A stretch of DNA of 64,000 nucleotides from Arthrobacter sp. Leaf234. Lineage in GTDB: Bacteria; Actinomycetota; Actinomycetes; Actinomycetales; Micrococcaceae. The notes below the pieces were generated by a model. That model made no database searches, was not told the origin of the DNA, and saw only the letters and a program-made list of their open reading frames with translations. This document shows, in pieces, positions 1 to 10,509 of the stretch. Both the position numbers and the translations under genes were made by a program. The stretch's first letter is position 1. The number at the start of each line of letters is the position of its first letter. The stretch is taken from positions 36,900 through 100,899 of the forward strand of contig NZ_LMLU01000010.1 of the NCBI RefSeq assembly GCF_001422665.1. The letters are read 5' to 3'.

Positions 1-928
1 CGCCGGTCGGCACCGCGACGGAACGCGCGGCGAGCCACTGCATGGCGGTGGCTGCCGTGTCCGCGTCCTCCTGCACGAGGTGGCTCGCGTGCTCGAAGCG
101 GTGGATGTCCGCCTGGGGCAGCCGCTGGGCGAGGTCCTCGAGGTACGTGTCGGAGAAGACGGGATCGTGCGGGCCCCACATCATCAGCACCGGGACGTCG
201 AGCGTCCGGATGCCCTCGGCGGTGGTGGTCAGTGCGGCGTGGCTCGGATGCGAGGGATCCGCGGGTATGTCGGAGACGAAATTCGCAATGCCCCGACGAT
301 CGTCCGGCGTGCGGTAGGGCGCGCGGAACGCGCGGCGCACCGACGGGTCCAGCGCGGGCCGGGCCAGGGCCAGGGTCACGTCGAGGAAGGCCGTGCTGGT
401 CCGCGTGCCCAGGCCGTGGACGCCCGGCGCCAGTGCCAGCCGCAGGGGAGCGGGGATGGAGCGGGCCGGATCCTGGTGGATGGCGGTGTTGGTCAGGATC
501 ACGCCGACGAGGTCCGCGCGGTTGCGTTCGGCGTAGCCGAGGCTGACGACGCCACCCCAGTCGTGCCCCACCGTCACGACGGGACCGTGCAGGCCGAGCG
601 CCGCGACGAAGTCCTCGAGATCGGTGATGCGGTGCTCGAGGCGGCGGAAGACGCCGGTGCGGGCGGAGTACCCCATGTCGAGCTGGTCGACGGCGACGAC
701 GCGCCAGCCCTCCGCGAGCCCGGCCGCCAGGTACGTGCGCCAGAGGTAGGACCAGGTGGGGTTGCCGTGGACGCAGAGCAGTGTCCCGCGGACGGGAGCG
801 CCGTCGGCACCCGCGCCGTTGTCGAGGTAATGCCAGCGGTGGTGTGTCCCGGGGGCGTCCGCGCCGCTGGTCGAGGGCACGTCAAGATACGCCGACCACG
901 AGGGATCGACGCCGGGGAGTGCTACCAC
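1..928 (-). CDS. oleB: OleB-type alpha/beta hydrolase (N-terminal part of oleB or an oleBC fusion), cut by window edge
   Basis: This is a haloalkane-dehalogenase-like alpha/beta hydrolase. OleB acts as a beta-lactone decarboxylase that makes the final cis-olefin in head-to-head hydrocarbon synthesis. Reading leftwards from a GTG at 926-928, the protein has the oxyanion-hole stretch HGNPTWSYLW and the nucleophile elbow GHDWGG, whose Asp is the expected nucleophile. The GTG overlaps the last codons of oleA, so the two are translationally coupled. About 309 residues are visible and the frame runs off the left edge. In Micrococcus relatives OleB is fused to the AMP-ligase-like OleC; whether that holds here cannot be seen. 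The assignment rests on family signature plus the oleA neighbour. Confidence 0.8.
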   Translation of the reverse strand, partial: MVALPGVDPSWSAYLDVPSTSGADAPGTHHRWHYLDNGAGADGAPVRGTLLCVHGNPTWSYLWRTYLAAGLAEGWRVVAVDQLDMGYSARTGVFRRLEHRITDLEDFVAALGLHGPVVTVGHDWGGVVSLGYAERNRADLVGVILTNTAIHQDPARSIPAPLRLALAPGVHGLGTRTSTAFLDVTLALARPALDPSVRRAFRAPYRTPDDRRGIANFVSDIPADPSHPSHAALTTTAEGIRTLDVPVLMMWGPHDPVFSDTYLEDLAQRLPQADIHRFEHASHLVQEDADTAATAMQWLAARSVAVPTG

Positions 929-1947
929 GCAATCTCCATCATCGACGTGTTGAGGCCGGAGCCCACGCCGAGGCACAGCACGCGATCGCCGGGACTGAGC
1001 GACTGCGCCTCCTGGGCGAGGGTCATCGGCAGCGACGCCGGGCCCACGTTGCCCCAGTGCGGGAAGGTGATGGGCACCCGTTCGCGCTCCAGGTCGACGG
1101 CCTTGATGATGGCGTTGGTGTAGGAGTTGGAGACCTGGTGCGTGACGTAGCGGTCCATGCCGTCCCAGTTCCAGCCGTCCGTCTGGGCTTCGTGCCACGC
1201 CGTGACGACGAGCTCAAGCCCGCCGTCGAGCAGTCCCTTGGTGTCGGTGTACATGCCGTCGATGCCACCGATGCACAGCTCGTGGTGCTGGGTCCCCGCG
1301 CGGGACACCCCGCCGAGGATCCGGTGGGAGCCCGGATGGAGGTCCGCCGGGCCGATCACCGCGGCGGCGGCGCCGGAGCCGAGGGTGAGCGTGGCGAACT
1401 CGGCGAGGAAGTCCTCGCGGGTCGAGTCCTCGCGGTTGAGGCGGTTGAAGGTCGCCTCCTGGGTCCGCTGGGCGTCCTCGCCGGCGACGATCAGGGCGTA
1501 CTTGATCTGGCCGGAGTCGATCATGTTGGCCGCCAGCGTCATGCCGTTGACGAAACCGAGGCAGGCGTTGGCGAGGTCGAAGTTCATCGCGGAGGACGGC
1601 AGGCCCAGGGAATGGTGGATCTTCACGGCCACCGAGGGCTCGAGGTTCCGGCGGGTCACCGAGGTGTTGATGAGGAGCCCGACGTCGCCCGGCTCGATCC
1701 CCGCCTCGGCCATCGCCTTGGCGCCGGCCTCGATGGCGGCATCGTCGAAGTCGGACCCCGGGGACCACCAGCGCCGCTCGGTGACACCTGCCACGCGCTC
1801 GAGGAGCCGCTTGGAGAGCCGGAGCCTCTTGAGGCTGGGTGCCAGCCGTTCGTCGAACTCTGCGGAACTGACGACTACCGGCGCCTCCACACTCGTGACG
1901 GCGAGCAAGGCCGTGTTTTCATGTCGAAACGTCGCGTTACCGGTCAA
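922..1947 (-). CDS. oleA: OleA, thiolase-fold acyl-CoA condensing enzyme
   Basis: OleA performs a non-decarboxylative Claisen condensation of two fatty acyl-CoAs to a beta-keto acid, the first step of long-chain olefin biosynthesis. The 341-residue protein belongs to the KAS III/thiolase superfamily. The nucleophilic Cys is at about residue 129 in the motif NACLGFVNGM, a Glu lies near residue 103 (NLEPS), and the C terminus has the OleA-like glycine-rich GVGSGLN. It differs from the FabH of this window (30433-31494) by lacking the LPHQAN motif of KAS III and by its coupling to an OleB-like hydrolase. The start ATG at 1947 faces smc divergently across about 256 bp. Confidence 0.85.
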   Translation of the reverse strand: MTGNATFRHENTALLAVTSVEAPVVVSSAEFDERLAPSLKRLRLSKRLLERVAGVTERRWWSPGSDFDDAAIEAGAKAMAEAGIEPGDVGLLINTSVTRRNLEPSVAVKIHHSLGLPSSAMNFDLANACLGFVNGMTLAANMIDSGQIKYALIVAGEDAQRTQEATFNRLNREDSTREDFLAEFATLTLGSGAAAAVIGPADLHPGSHRILGGVSRAGTQHHELCIGGIDGMYTDTKGLLDGGLELVVTAWHEAQTDGWNWDGMDRYVTHQVSNSYTNAIIKAVDLERERVPITFPHWGNVGPASLPMTLAQEAQSLSPGDRVLCLGVGSGLNTSMMEIAW

Positions 1948-2203
1948 ATTTCCTGCCTCGTCAACTGGTCAGCGCCGGTGAATGGCCGTGAAGGACCCAC
2001 GGGTGGATCGGCCTGGACGCCTCTGGATACTGCTGAAACTTTTGTAAGCCTACTTCTTAATACCTGGGCGGGTCACTCGGGATTCCGGGAGCGCGCCCTC
2101 TTGTCCACCCGATGCCGTGCCCTCTGGTCCGCCCAATACCGCGCACGGTCGGTGTGGTCCAGTAGATTGGGGAAGTCCTACCCCACCTGGAGATCCTGAC
2201 ACC
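1948..2203. promoter_or_regulatory. Divergent intergenic region oleA/smc
   Basis: These 256 bp separate the divergent oleA and smc genes and must carry both promoters. The stretch around 2036-2063 is AT-rich for this genome and is the likely oleA promoter zone. A TAGATT hexamer at 2163-2168 is a plausible -10 element for smc, about 36 nt before its GTG, but I find no convincing -35 box upstream of it. No further gene or clear palindrome is visible. Confidence 0.35.
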
Positions 2204-5200
2204 GTGCATCTGAAGAGTCTAACCGTGCGAGGGTTCAAGTCTTTCGCTTCGGCGACCACCTTCGACTTCGAGCCGGGCGTCACCGCCGTCGTCGGGCCGA
2301 ACGGTTCCGGCAAGTCGAACGTCGTCGACGCGCTGGCCTGGGTGATGGGGGAGCAGGGGGCCAAGACCCTCCGCGGCGGCAAGATGGAGGACGTGATCTT
2401 CGCCGGCACCTCGGGCCGTGCGCCCCTCGGCCGGGCCCAGGTCTCGCTCACGATCGACAACGCGGACGGCGCCCTGCCCATCGAGTACGCCGAGGTCACC
2501 ATCTCCCGCACGCTCTTCCGTGCCGGCGGATCCGAGTACGCGATCAACGGCAAGAACTGCCGCCTCCTCGACATACAGGAGCTCCTCTCCGACTCCGGGT
2601 TGGGCCGTGAGATGCACGTGATCGTGGGGCAGGGGCAGCTGGACCGCGTCCTGCACGCCACCCCGGAGGACCGGCGTGGCTTCATCGAGGAGGCTGCCGG
2701 GATCCTCAAGCACCGGCGGCGTCGCGAGAAGACCGTGCGCAAGCTGGACGCCATGCAGGCCAATCTCGCCCGGCTGACGGATCTCACAGGGGAGCTCCGG
2801 CGTCAACTGACCCCCCTCGGCAAGCAGGCGGAGGTGGCCAGGCGGGCCCAGCAGGTGCAGTTCGCCGTCCGCGACGCACGGTCCCGCCTGCTCGCCGACG
2901 AGCTCGTGACCCTGCGGTCCGGCTTCGAGCGCGACGTCGCCGCGGAGGCGGCCCTGCAGGCACGCCGCGAGGAGGTCGAGGTGCAGCTCGCGGCCGGTCG
3001 GCAGCGCCAGGCCACCCTCGAGCAGGCCGCCGCCGCCGCCGTGCCCGCCCTCAACCGGGCGCGCGAGACCTGGTACGCACTCTCGAGTGCGCGCGAGAAG
3101 CTCGCCGCCCTCGCCGCACGCGCCGAGGACCGCGGTCATCTGCTGGGCCAGGGCGGCGCGGACTCCGACACCGGGCGCGATCCGGACCAGCTCGACCGCC
3201 AGGCCGAACGCCTCCGCGCGGAGGTGTCCGCCCTGGAGTCCGAGGTGGTCGACCTGGGGCGCGCGCTCGAGGAGACGCTCGCTGCCCGGCGCGCCGCCGA
3301 AGACGCCTCCGCCGCCGAGGACGCACGGCTCGCGCGGCTCCTGAGGGCTGCCGCGGATCGCCGGGAAGGCGACGCCCGGCTCGCGGGGACGGTCGGAGCG
3401 GCGCGGTCCCGGGTCGAATCGGCCGTCGCGGAACTCGGACGCCTGCGTGCGTCCATCGCCGGGGCGGAAGAACGCCGCCGCACCGCCGAACGCGACTTCA
3501 CCGCCCTGGAGGGCCAGGTCGCAGGCGACGAGGAGGGGGAGGAGGGGCTCGACGCCGAGTACGAGGAGGCCTCCGCCGTCCTCGATACCGCCGCCCGCGA
3601 GCTCGAGGTGCTGGTCGACCAGGAGCGCACCGCGGAGCGCGGACGTGGGGCTCTCGCTGCGCGTCTCGAGGCGCAGCGCGAGGGTCTGCGGCAGCGCGAC
3701 GGGTCGGGCGCGCTCCTCGCGGCCGGCCTCGACGACGTGCACCGGCCGCTCGGCGAATTCCTCCAGGTGGCGCCCGGCTTCGAGAAGGCGGTGGTCGCGG
3801 CGCTCTCCGGCGCGGCGGACGCGGTCACTGTCGGGAGCCTCGACACGGCCCTGCGTGCACTCACCCTGATGAAGGACGACGACGCCGGCCAGGTGTCGCT
3901 CGTCGTCGCGCCCGGATCCGGGGGTGCCACCCGGTCGGGAGCGCGCCCGCCGGGACCGGACGCGACGACGGGCCCGGAGGTGCCTCCCGCCGGCGTCGCG
4001 GCCCTCGACGTCGTCGAGGTGCCGCCGGCCCTCCACTCCGCACTGGGGCACCTGCTGCACGGCGTGCTCGTGGTGCAGGACCTCGACGCCGCCGGAGTGG
4101 CTGTCGGGGAGGGGCTCGCCGACGTCGCCGTGACCCTCGAGGGCGACATCCTCTCCGAGCACACGGCCCGGGGAGGGACACCGGGAGCCGCAGGCTATGT
4201 GGAACTGCGCGCTGCCGCGGAGGAGACCGAGCAGGGGCTCGCACGGGTCATCGCCGAGGCCGAGAAGCTGCGCTTCCGCCTGTCCGCGGCGCGGAGCACG
4301 CGGCAGGAGGCCCAGCAGCGCGTCGACGCCGCTCTCGAGCGGCTGCACGAGTCGGACGCGCGGATGGCCGCCGTCGCGGAGAAGCTGGGTCAGCTGAACG
4401 CCGCCGTCCGCTCCGCCTCCGGTGAGGGGGACCGCCTGACCGCGCTCGTCCGTGCGGCCGAGGTCGACCTCGAGCGTGAGGAGGCACGGCTCCGGGAGGC
4501 GGCCCAGCGGCTGGAGGACCTGCAGCGGCAGCCGGTGGAGGCCGAGCCCCCGACCGGACAGCGCGACGCCCTGCAGCGCGCCGCCGTCACCGCCCGCCAG
4601 GGCGAGCTGGAGGCACGGCTGGCACTCCGGAGCCGGGAGGAGCAGCTCTCCGCCCTGGCCGGCCGGGCCGCGTCGCTCGAGCGTGCGGCGCAGTCGGAGC
4701 GGCGGGCCCGCGAGCAGGCGGCGGAGAAGGCGAGGATCCGGAGGGCGCAGGCGCTCAGGGCCGCCGCCGTCGCCCGGGCGGCCCGGCGGGCCGAGCACCA
4801 CGCCGTGGCCTCCATCGCCGTTGCCGCGAACCAGCGCGACACCGCCGAGCGGCTGCGCGAGCAGCAGGACACCGAGCTGCAGGAGGTGCGGGAGAGGAAC
4901 GCCGGGCTCGCCGTCGAGCTCGGCCGTCTCACCGATTCCGTGCACCGCGACGAACTCGCGCGCGCGCAGCAGCGGCTCCGGATCGAGGCCCTCGAGAACC
5001 GCTCCATCGAGGAGCTCGGGCTGACGCCGGACCACCTGGTGGACGAGTTCGGGCCCCACCTGCCCGTACCCGAGGACACCACCCCGGCCACCGACAAGTG
5101 GGCGGCCCTCCGGGCGCCGGTCGACGACGACGGCAAGACCGTCCCCGCGGGCGTCCCGTACGTGCGCGAGCAGCAGGAGAAGAGGCTCAGGCGCGCCGAA

Positions 5201-5833
5201 CGCGACCTCGCGGCGCTCGGCAAGGTCAATCCGCTGGCCCTCGAGGAGTTCGCGGCGCTGGAGGAGCGCCACCAGTTCCTCAGTACGCAGCTGGCTGACC
5301 TGAAGGCGACGCGCAAGGACCTGCTGGACATCATCCGCGAGGTCGACGAGCGCGTGGAGCAGGTGTTCACCGCCGCGTACCGGGACACCGCCGAACAGTT
5401 CGAGCGCGTCTTCGCGACCCTGTTCCCCGGCGGCGAGGGTCGCCTCGTCCTCACGGATCCGGCGGACATGCTCACGACCGGGATCGAGGTCGAGGCGAGG
5501 CCCGCCGGCAAGAAGATCAAGCGCCTGTCCCTGCTCTCGGGTGGTGAGCGGTCACTGACCGCCGTCGCGCTCCTCGTCGCGATCTTCAAGGCCAGGCCCT
5601 CGCCGTTCTACGTGATGGACGAGGTGGAGGCCGCCCTGGACGACACGAATCTCGGCCGGCTGATCATGATCTTCCGTGAGCTCCGGGAATCGAGCCAGCT
5701 GATCATCATCACGCACCAGAAGCGCACCATGGAGGTGGCGGACGCGCTCTACGGGGTGACGATGCGCGGCGACGGCGTGTCCACCGTCATCAGCCAGCGG
5801 CTCACGGCGGAAGTGGAGCGGGTCCTCGACTGA
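2204..5833 (+). CDS. smc: Chromosome segregation protein SMC
   Basis: SMC is the ATPase core of condensin, which compacts and segregates the chromosome with ScpA and ScpB. The 1209-residue protein has the full SMC plan: N-terminal Walker A (GPNGSGKS, about residues 32-39), a long coiled coil rich in Ala, Arg and Glu, a hinge around residues 500-660, a second coiled coil, then the C-terminal signature LSGGE (about 1110) and Walker B (FYVMDEVEAALDD, about 1135). The GTG at 2204 gives the family-standard N terminus HLKSLTVRGFKSF and has GGAG 11 nt upstream. An in-frame start at 2117 would add an unconserved leader and is less likely. It ends 15 bp from a convergent MFS gene. Confidence 0.95.
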   Translation: MHLKSLTVRGFKSFASATTFDFEPGVTAVVGPNGSGKSNVVDALAWVMGEQGAKTLRGGKMEDVIFAGTSGRAPLGRAQVSLTIDNADGALPIEYAEVTISRTLFRAGGSEYAINGKNCRLLDIQELLSDSGLGREMHVIVGQGQLDRVLHATPEDRRGFIEEAAGILKHRRRREKTVRKLDAMQANLARLTDLTGELRRQLTPLGKQAEVARRAQQVQFAVRDARSRLLADELVTLRSGFERDVAAEAALQARREEVEVQLAAGRQRQATLEQAAAAAVPALNRARETWYALSSAREKLAALAARAEDRGHLLGQGGADSDTGRDPDQLDRQAERLRAEVSALESEVVDLGRALEETLAARRAAEDASAAEDARLARLLRAAADRREGDARLAGTVGAARSRVESAVAELGRLRASIAGAEERRRTAERDFTALEGQVAGDEEGEEGLDAEYEEASAVLDTAARELEVLVDQERTAERGRGALAARLEAQREGLRQRDGSGALLAAGLDDVHRPLGEFLQVAPGFEKAVVAALSGAADAVTVGSLDTALRALTLMKDDDAGQVSLVVAPGSGGATRSGARPPGPDATTGPEVPPAGVAALDVVEVPPALHSALGHLLHGVLVVQDLDAAGVAVGEGLADVAVTLEGDILSEHTARGGTPGAAGYVELRAAAEETEQGLARVIAEAEKLRFRLSAARSTRQEAQQRVDAALERLHESDARMAAVAEKLGQLNAAVRSASGEGDRLTALVRAAEVDLEREEARLREAAQRLEDLQRQPVEAEPPTGQRDALQRAAVTARQGELEARLALRSREEQLSALAGRAASLERAAQSERRAREQAAEKARIRRAQALRAAAVARAARRAEHHAVASIAVAANQRDTAERLREQQDTELQEVRERNAGLAVELGRLTDSVHRDELARAQQRLRIEALENRSIEELGLTPDHLVDEFGPHLPVPEDTTPATDKWAALRAPVDDDGKTVPAGVPYVREQQEKRLRRAERDLAALGKVNPLALEEFAALEERHQFLSTQLADLKATRKDLLDIIREVDERVEQVFTAAYRDTAEQFERVFATLFPGGEGRLVLTDPADMLTTGIEVEARPAGKKIKRLSLLSGGERSLTAVALLVAIFKARPSPFYVMDEVEAALDDTNLGRLIMIFRELRESSQLIIITHQKRTMEVADALYGVTMRGDGVSTVISQRLTAEVERVLD

Positions 5834-5848
5834 CCGCGGGGTCCTCCA

Positions 5849-7165
5849 CTACCGGACCTCGCCGCCCGCCGTCGCGGGTGCGTCCGGACCGGCGGCGGCC
5901 GGCCGGGGAAGCGTCTCGCGGGCACCGACCCACACCGCCGCCGCCACGAGGGCCAGCACGCCGGTCACGAGGAAAGCCGCCTCGTAGGAGCCGGCGAGGA
6001 GTCGGTCGATGACCACCCCGGCGACGATCGGGCCGACGATGGCGCCGAGGTCCGAACTCATCTGGAACGCGGCCAGGACCTTGCCGCCGCTGCGCCCGTT
6101 GCCGATCACGTCCGCGACCGCCGCCTGCTGCGCCGGGTTGAGCAGGCCCGTCCCGATCCCGCCCACCACGCAGATGCCCAGGAAGACGACGACGTTCCCG
6201 GACAGGCCGAGGGCGGCCATCGCGGCGCCGTTGACGATCAGCCCGGTGATCACCAGCGGCTTGCGACCGATGCTGTCGGCGAGGCGTCCCGAGACGGTGA
6301 GCGAGAGCGCCGTGCCGGCGGCGAAGAAGGCGAGGGAGGTCCCGGCGATCTCCGGCCCGGCGTTCAGCACCGCGGACGCGAAGAGCGGCACGAGCGCCAT
6401 CCTGATGCCGAAGGACGACCACCCGTTGGCGAAGCTCGAGACGAGGGCGGCCCGGTACCCCGAGTGCGCGAGGGCCTCGCGGACCGTGAGGGGCGCCTGG
6501 TCCCGGGCCGCCCTGCGCTCGGCCAGAGACGTCCCCTTCAGCTGGAAGAAGACCACCGCCGAGGCGACCAGCAGCGCACCCGCGTAGACGAGGAAGGGCA
6601 CGCGGAGCCCGAACCTCGCGAGGACCCCGCCGAGGATCGGGCCCCCGATGCTGCCGAGCAGGAAGGCGGTCGCGTAGGCGCCGGACACACGGCCGCGGAT
6701 GGAGGGCGGGGCGAGCCTGACGATCAGGCCCATCGCCGACACCGTGAACAGGGTGGAACCGATGCCGCCGAGGCCACGGAAGACCAGGAGCTGCCAGTAG
6801 TCGCCGGCGAAGGCGCAGGCGGCGGTGGAGAGGGCGACGATCAGCAGTCCGACGATGTACACGGGCCGCTCGCCGAGGCGTTCCACGAGCCACCCGCCGG
6901 CCGGTGCGAAGACCAGTCGCGTGAAGGCGAAGGCGCTGACGATCACTGCTGCGGCCGTCACCCCGACGTCGAAGCTGCGGGCGAACTGCGGCAGGATCGG
7001 CGCCACCAGACCGAAGCCGATGGCGATCACGAAGGCCGCGGCGATGAGCACCCGGATCTCCCGCGGGATGCGCTCGCGAGGGGGACCGTCGTCGTTCCCC
7101 CTCTTCCTGCCCCGGGGGACGATGCTGAACGAGGGGCGATTGCGCGCGCGAGGGGATCCGGCCAT
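5849..7165 (-). CDS. MFS transporter, drug-efflux type
   Basis: A 438-residue major facilitator superfamily protein with about twelve hydrophobic helices after a basic, cytoplasmic N-terminal tail of roughly 35 residues. The loop between helices 2 and 3 (GGWLVERLGERPVY) matches motif A of the family, with a degenerate copy (GRLADSIGRKPL) in the second half. This layout is usual for proton-coupled multidrug exporters, but substrate cannot be read from sequence. It is transcribed convergently to smc and divergently from ftsY, so it is a single gene. The ATG at 7165 is the only sensible start before the first helix. Confidence 0.8.
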   Translation of the reverse strand: MAGSPRARNRPSFSIVPRGRKRGNDDGPPRERIPREIRVLIAAAFVIAIGFGLVAPILPQFARSFDVGVTAAAVIVSAFAFTRLVFAPAGGWLVERLGERPVYIVGLLIVALSTAACAFAGDYWQLLVFRGLGGIGSTLFTVSAMGLIVRLAPPSIRGRVSGAYATAFLLGSIGGPILGGVLARFGLRVPFLVYAGALLVASAVVFFQLKGTSLAERRAARDQAPLTVREALAHSGYRAALVSSFANGWSSFGIRMALVPLFASAVLNAGPEIAGTSLAFFAAGTALSLTVSGRLADSIGRKPLVITGLIVNGAAMAALGLSGNVVVFLGICVVGGIGTGLLNPAQQAAVADVIGNGRSGGKVLAAFQMSSDLGAIVGPIVAGVVIDRLLAGSYEAAFLVTGVLALVAAAVWVGARETLPRPAAAGPDAPATAGGEVR

Positions 7166-7259
7166 GGTCCTCGCATTCTGTCACCGCCCGTGGCCTGATG
7201 CTCAATCGGCCGCAGGAGCATCCCCTGCGGCCCCAGGGACCGTGTGAGAAGGTGGATCA

Positions 7260-8453
7260 GTGAACGAGATCCTCCTGCCTGTCATCTTCGTCGTCCTCGC
7301 GCTCGCCGTGATCGGGTCGGTCGCCGCCGTCCTGGTCCGCGGCCGCCGCACGCCGCCCGGCCTGTACTCCTCGCCGCGTGATCCCGATGACCAGCCCCTC
7401 GCCGGTGCGCACGGTTCGACGTCGACCGACGTGCTCGACCGCCCCGACGGCGTCACCACGGACGTCCTCGTCCCCGACGACCTCAGCGGCCTCGAGGACA
7501 CCCCCGCCGGCCCGAGCCTCGACACCGTCGACCCGGTGCAGGGTCGCCTGGCCCGCCTCCGCGCCCGGCTGGTGCGCTCCAACAACGCGCTCGGCAAGGG
7601 ACTGCTGGCCCTGCTGTCGAGGGACAGGATCGACGAGGACGTGTGGGACGAGGTCGAGGAGACCCTCCTCATGGCCGATCTCGGCACCGAGCCCACCATG
7701 GAACTCGTCGACGCCCTCCGCGAGCGGGTGAAGGTCGCCGGCAGCAGGGACCCCGCCGAGGTCAAGGACATGCTCCGGGAGGAGCTGGTGAAGCTGGTCG
7801 ACCCGTCGATGGACCGGTCCCTCGCGACGCAGCGCCACGCCGACCGTCCGGCCATTGTGATGGTCGTCGGAGTGAACGGCGTCGGGAAGACGACGACCGT
7901 CGGCAAGCTCGCCCGCGTCCTCGTGGCCGACGACAAGGACGTGCTCCTCGGAGCGGCGGACACCTTCCGTGCCGCCGCCGCGGAGCAGCTGGCCACCTGG
8001 GGTTCACGCGTCGGTGTGCCGACCGTCAAGTCCGACGTCGACGGAGCCGACCCCGCGTCGGTCGCCTTCGAGGCGGTCAAGGCCGGGATCGACCAGGAGG
8101 TCGACGTCGTCCTGATCGACACCGCAGGGCGCCTCCAGAACAAGGTGGGCCTGATGGACGAGCTCGGCAAGGTCAAGCGGGTGATCGAGAAGCAGGGCAC
8201 GGTGGACGAGGTCCTGCTGGTGCTCGACGCGACGACCGGCCAGAACGGCCTGAGCCAGGCCCGGGTCTTCGCGGAGGTCGTGAACATCACCGGGATCGTC
8301 CTCACCAAGCTCGACGGCACCGCGAAGGGCGGCATCGTCGTCGCCATCCAGCGGAGCCTGGGTGTCCCGGTCAAGCTGATCGGCCTCGGCGAAGGTGCGG
8401 ACGACCTCGCCCCCTTCGACGCCGAGGCCTTCGTCGACGCGCTCCTGAACTGA
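7260..8453 (+). CDS. ftsY: Signal recognition particle receptor FtsY
   Basis: FtsY is the membrane receptor that docks SRP-ribosome complexes at the translocon through GTP-dependent pairing with Ffh. The 397-residue protein starts with one transmembrane helix (about residues 3-25), as in actinobacterial FtsY, then a variable acidic linker, and the NG GTPase domain: G1 GVNGVGKTTT (about 205-214), the DTFRAAA loop, DTAGR, and TKLDG near the C terminus. The GTG at 7260 follows a GAGAAGG ribosome-binding site. The partner ffh lies 3.7 kb downstream on the same strand, with amt-glnK and a convergent dehydrogenase gene between. Confidence 0.95.
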   Translation: MNEILLPVIFVVLALAVIGSVAAVLVRGRRTPPGLYSSPRDPDDQPLAGAHGSTSTDVLDRPDGVTTDVLVPDDLSGLEDTPAGPSLDTVDPVQGRLARLRARLVRSNNALGKGLLALLSRDRIDEDVWDEVEETLLMADLGTEPTMELVDALRERVKVAGSRDPAEVKDMLREELVKLVDPSMDRSLATQRHADRPAIVMVVGVNGVGKTTTVGKLARVLVADDKDVLLGAADTFRAAAAEQLATWGSRVGVPTVKSDVDGADPASVAFEAVKAGIDQEVDVVLIDTAGRLQNKVGLMDELGKVKRVIEKQGTVDEVLLVLDATTGQNGLSQARVFAEVVNITGIVLTKLDGTAKGGIVVAIQRSLGVPVKLIGLGEGADDLAPFDAEAFVDALLN

Positions 8454-8501
8454 GGCAGCGGGCCCGCGACGACCGCCCCGCCCGGAGCGGTCGGCAGTGC
8501 T

Positions 8502-8559
8502 GAAATGTTCCTGAAACATGCGCGTCACGCGTCTTTTACGTGCGTGAGACTGATGTAAC
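8502..8559 (+). promoter_or_regulatory. Putative GlnR-type operator upstream of amt
   Basis: Five pentamers recur every 11 bp: GAAAT (8502), GAAAC (8513), GTCAC (8524), TTTAC (8535) and GAGAC (8546), followed by GTAAC at 8555 after a 4-nt gap. GlnR of actinomycetes binds alternating GTnAC and GAAAC half-sites with 6-nt spacers, which is the same 11-bp period, so this is a good candidate nitrogen-control site for the amt-glnK transcript. A short inverted repeat ATGTT-N5-AACAT (8505-8519) overlaps it. The spacing is seen directly; the identity of the regulator is inference. Confidence 0.5.
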
Positions 8560-8651
8560 CTGCCCGCAATGCGCGGCCCCAGGGACGGAAACACGGCCAC
8601 CCCATTCTTGAGGGGCGGGAAGTACCCGCCCCTTTGGAAGGATCGTGTTTG

Positions 8652-10336
<1,685 letters not shown>

Positions 10337-10366
10337 GCCGTCCCGGAGGCTCCGGCCCCCATCGAC

Positions 10367-10409
10367 CGACAGACAGACAGACAGACAGACAGATAGACAG
10401 ACAGACAGG
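10367..10409. repeat. CAGA tetranucleotide microsatellite after glnK
   Basis: About ten tandem CAGA-type tetranucleotides with one interruption (AGAT) lie in the 3' untranslated region of glnK. The last units form the base of the perfect hairpin that follows. Such a tract is prone to replication slippage, but as it is noncoding on the transcribed strand it would alter only the 3' end, not a protein. Confidence 0.9.
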
Positions 10410-10448
10410 AGGAGGGCCACCCGATGGGGTGGCCCTCCTCCTGTCTGT
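10401..10448. terminator. Long perfect hairpin, bidirectional terminator
   Basis: Two 22-nt arms (10401-10422 and 10427-10448) are exact reverse complements around a 4-nt loop GATG. It lies between the convergent glnK and glucose-6-phosphate dehydrogenase genes, where a shared terminator is expected. There is no clean T-run on the plus side. The outer 8 bp of the stem are made of CAGA microsatellite units. Confidence 0.75.
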
Positions 10449-10509
10449 GCTCCCTGCGGGTCCTGTGGGCTCCGTGGGCCTTCCGTGTGCTGCGAGTGGC
10501 GGGTGCCGG

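Noticed and set aside
2219..5272. 1017-codon open frame on the minus strand inside smc
   Set aside because: It is the antisense shadow of smc caused by high G/C at third positions; no domain is recognisable and smc is certain.
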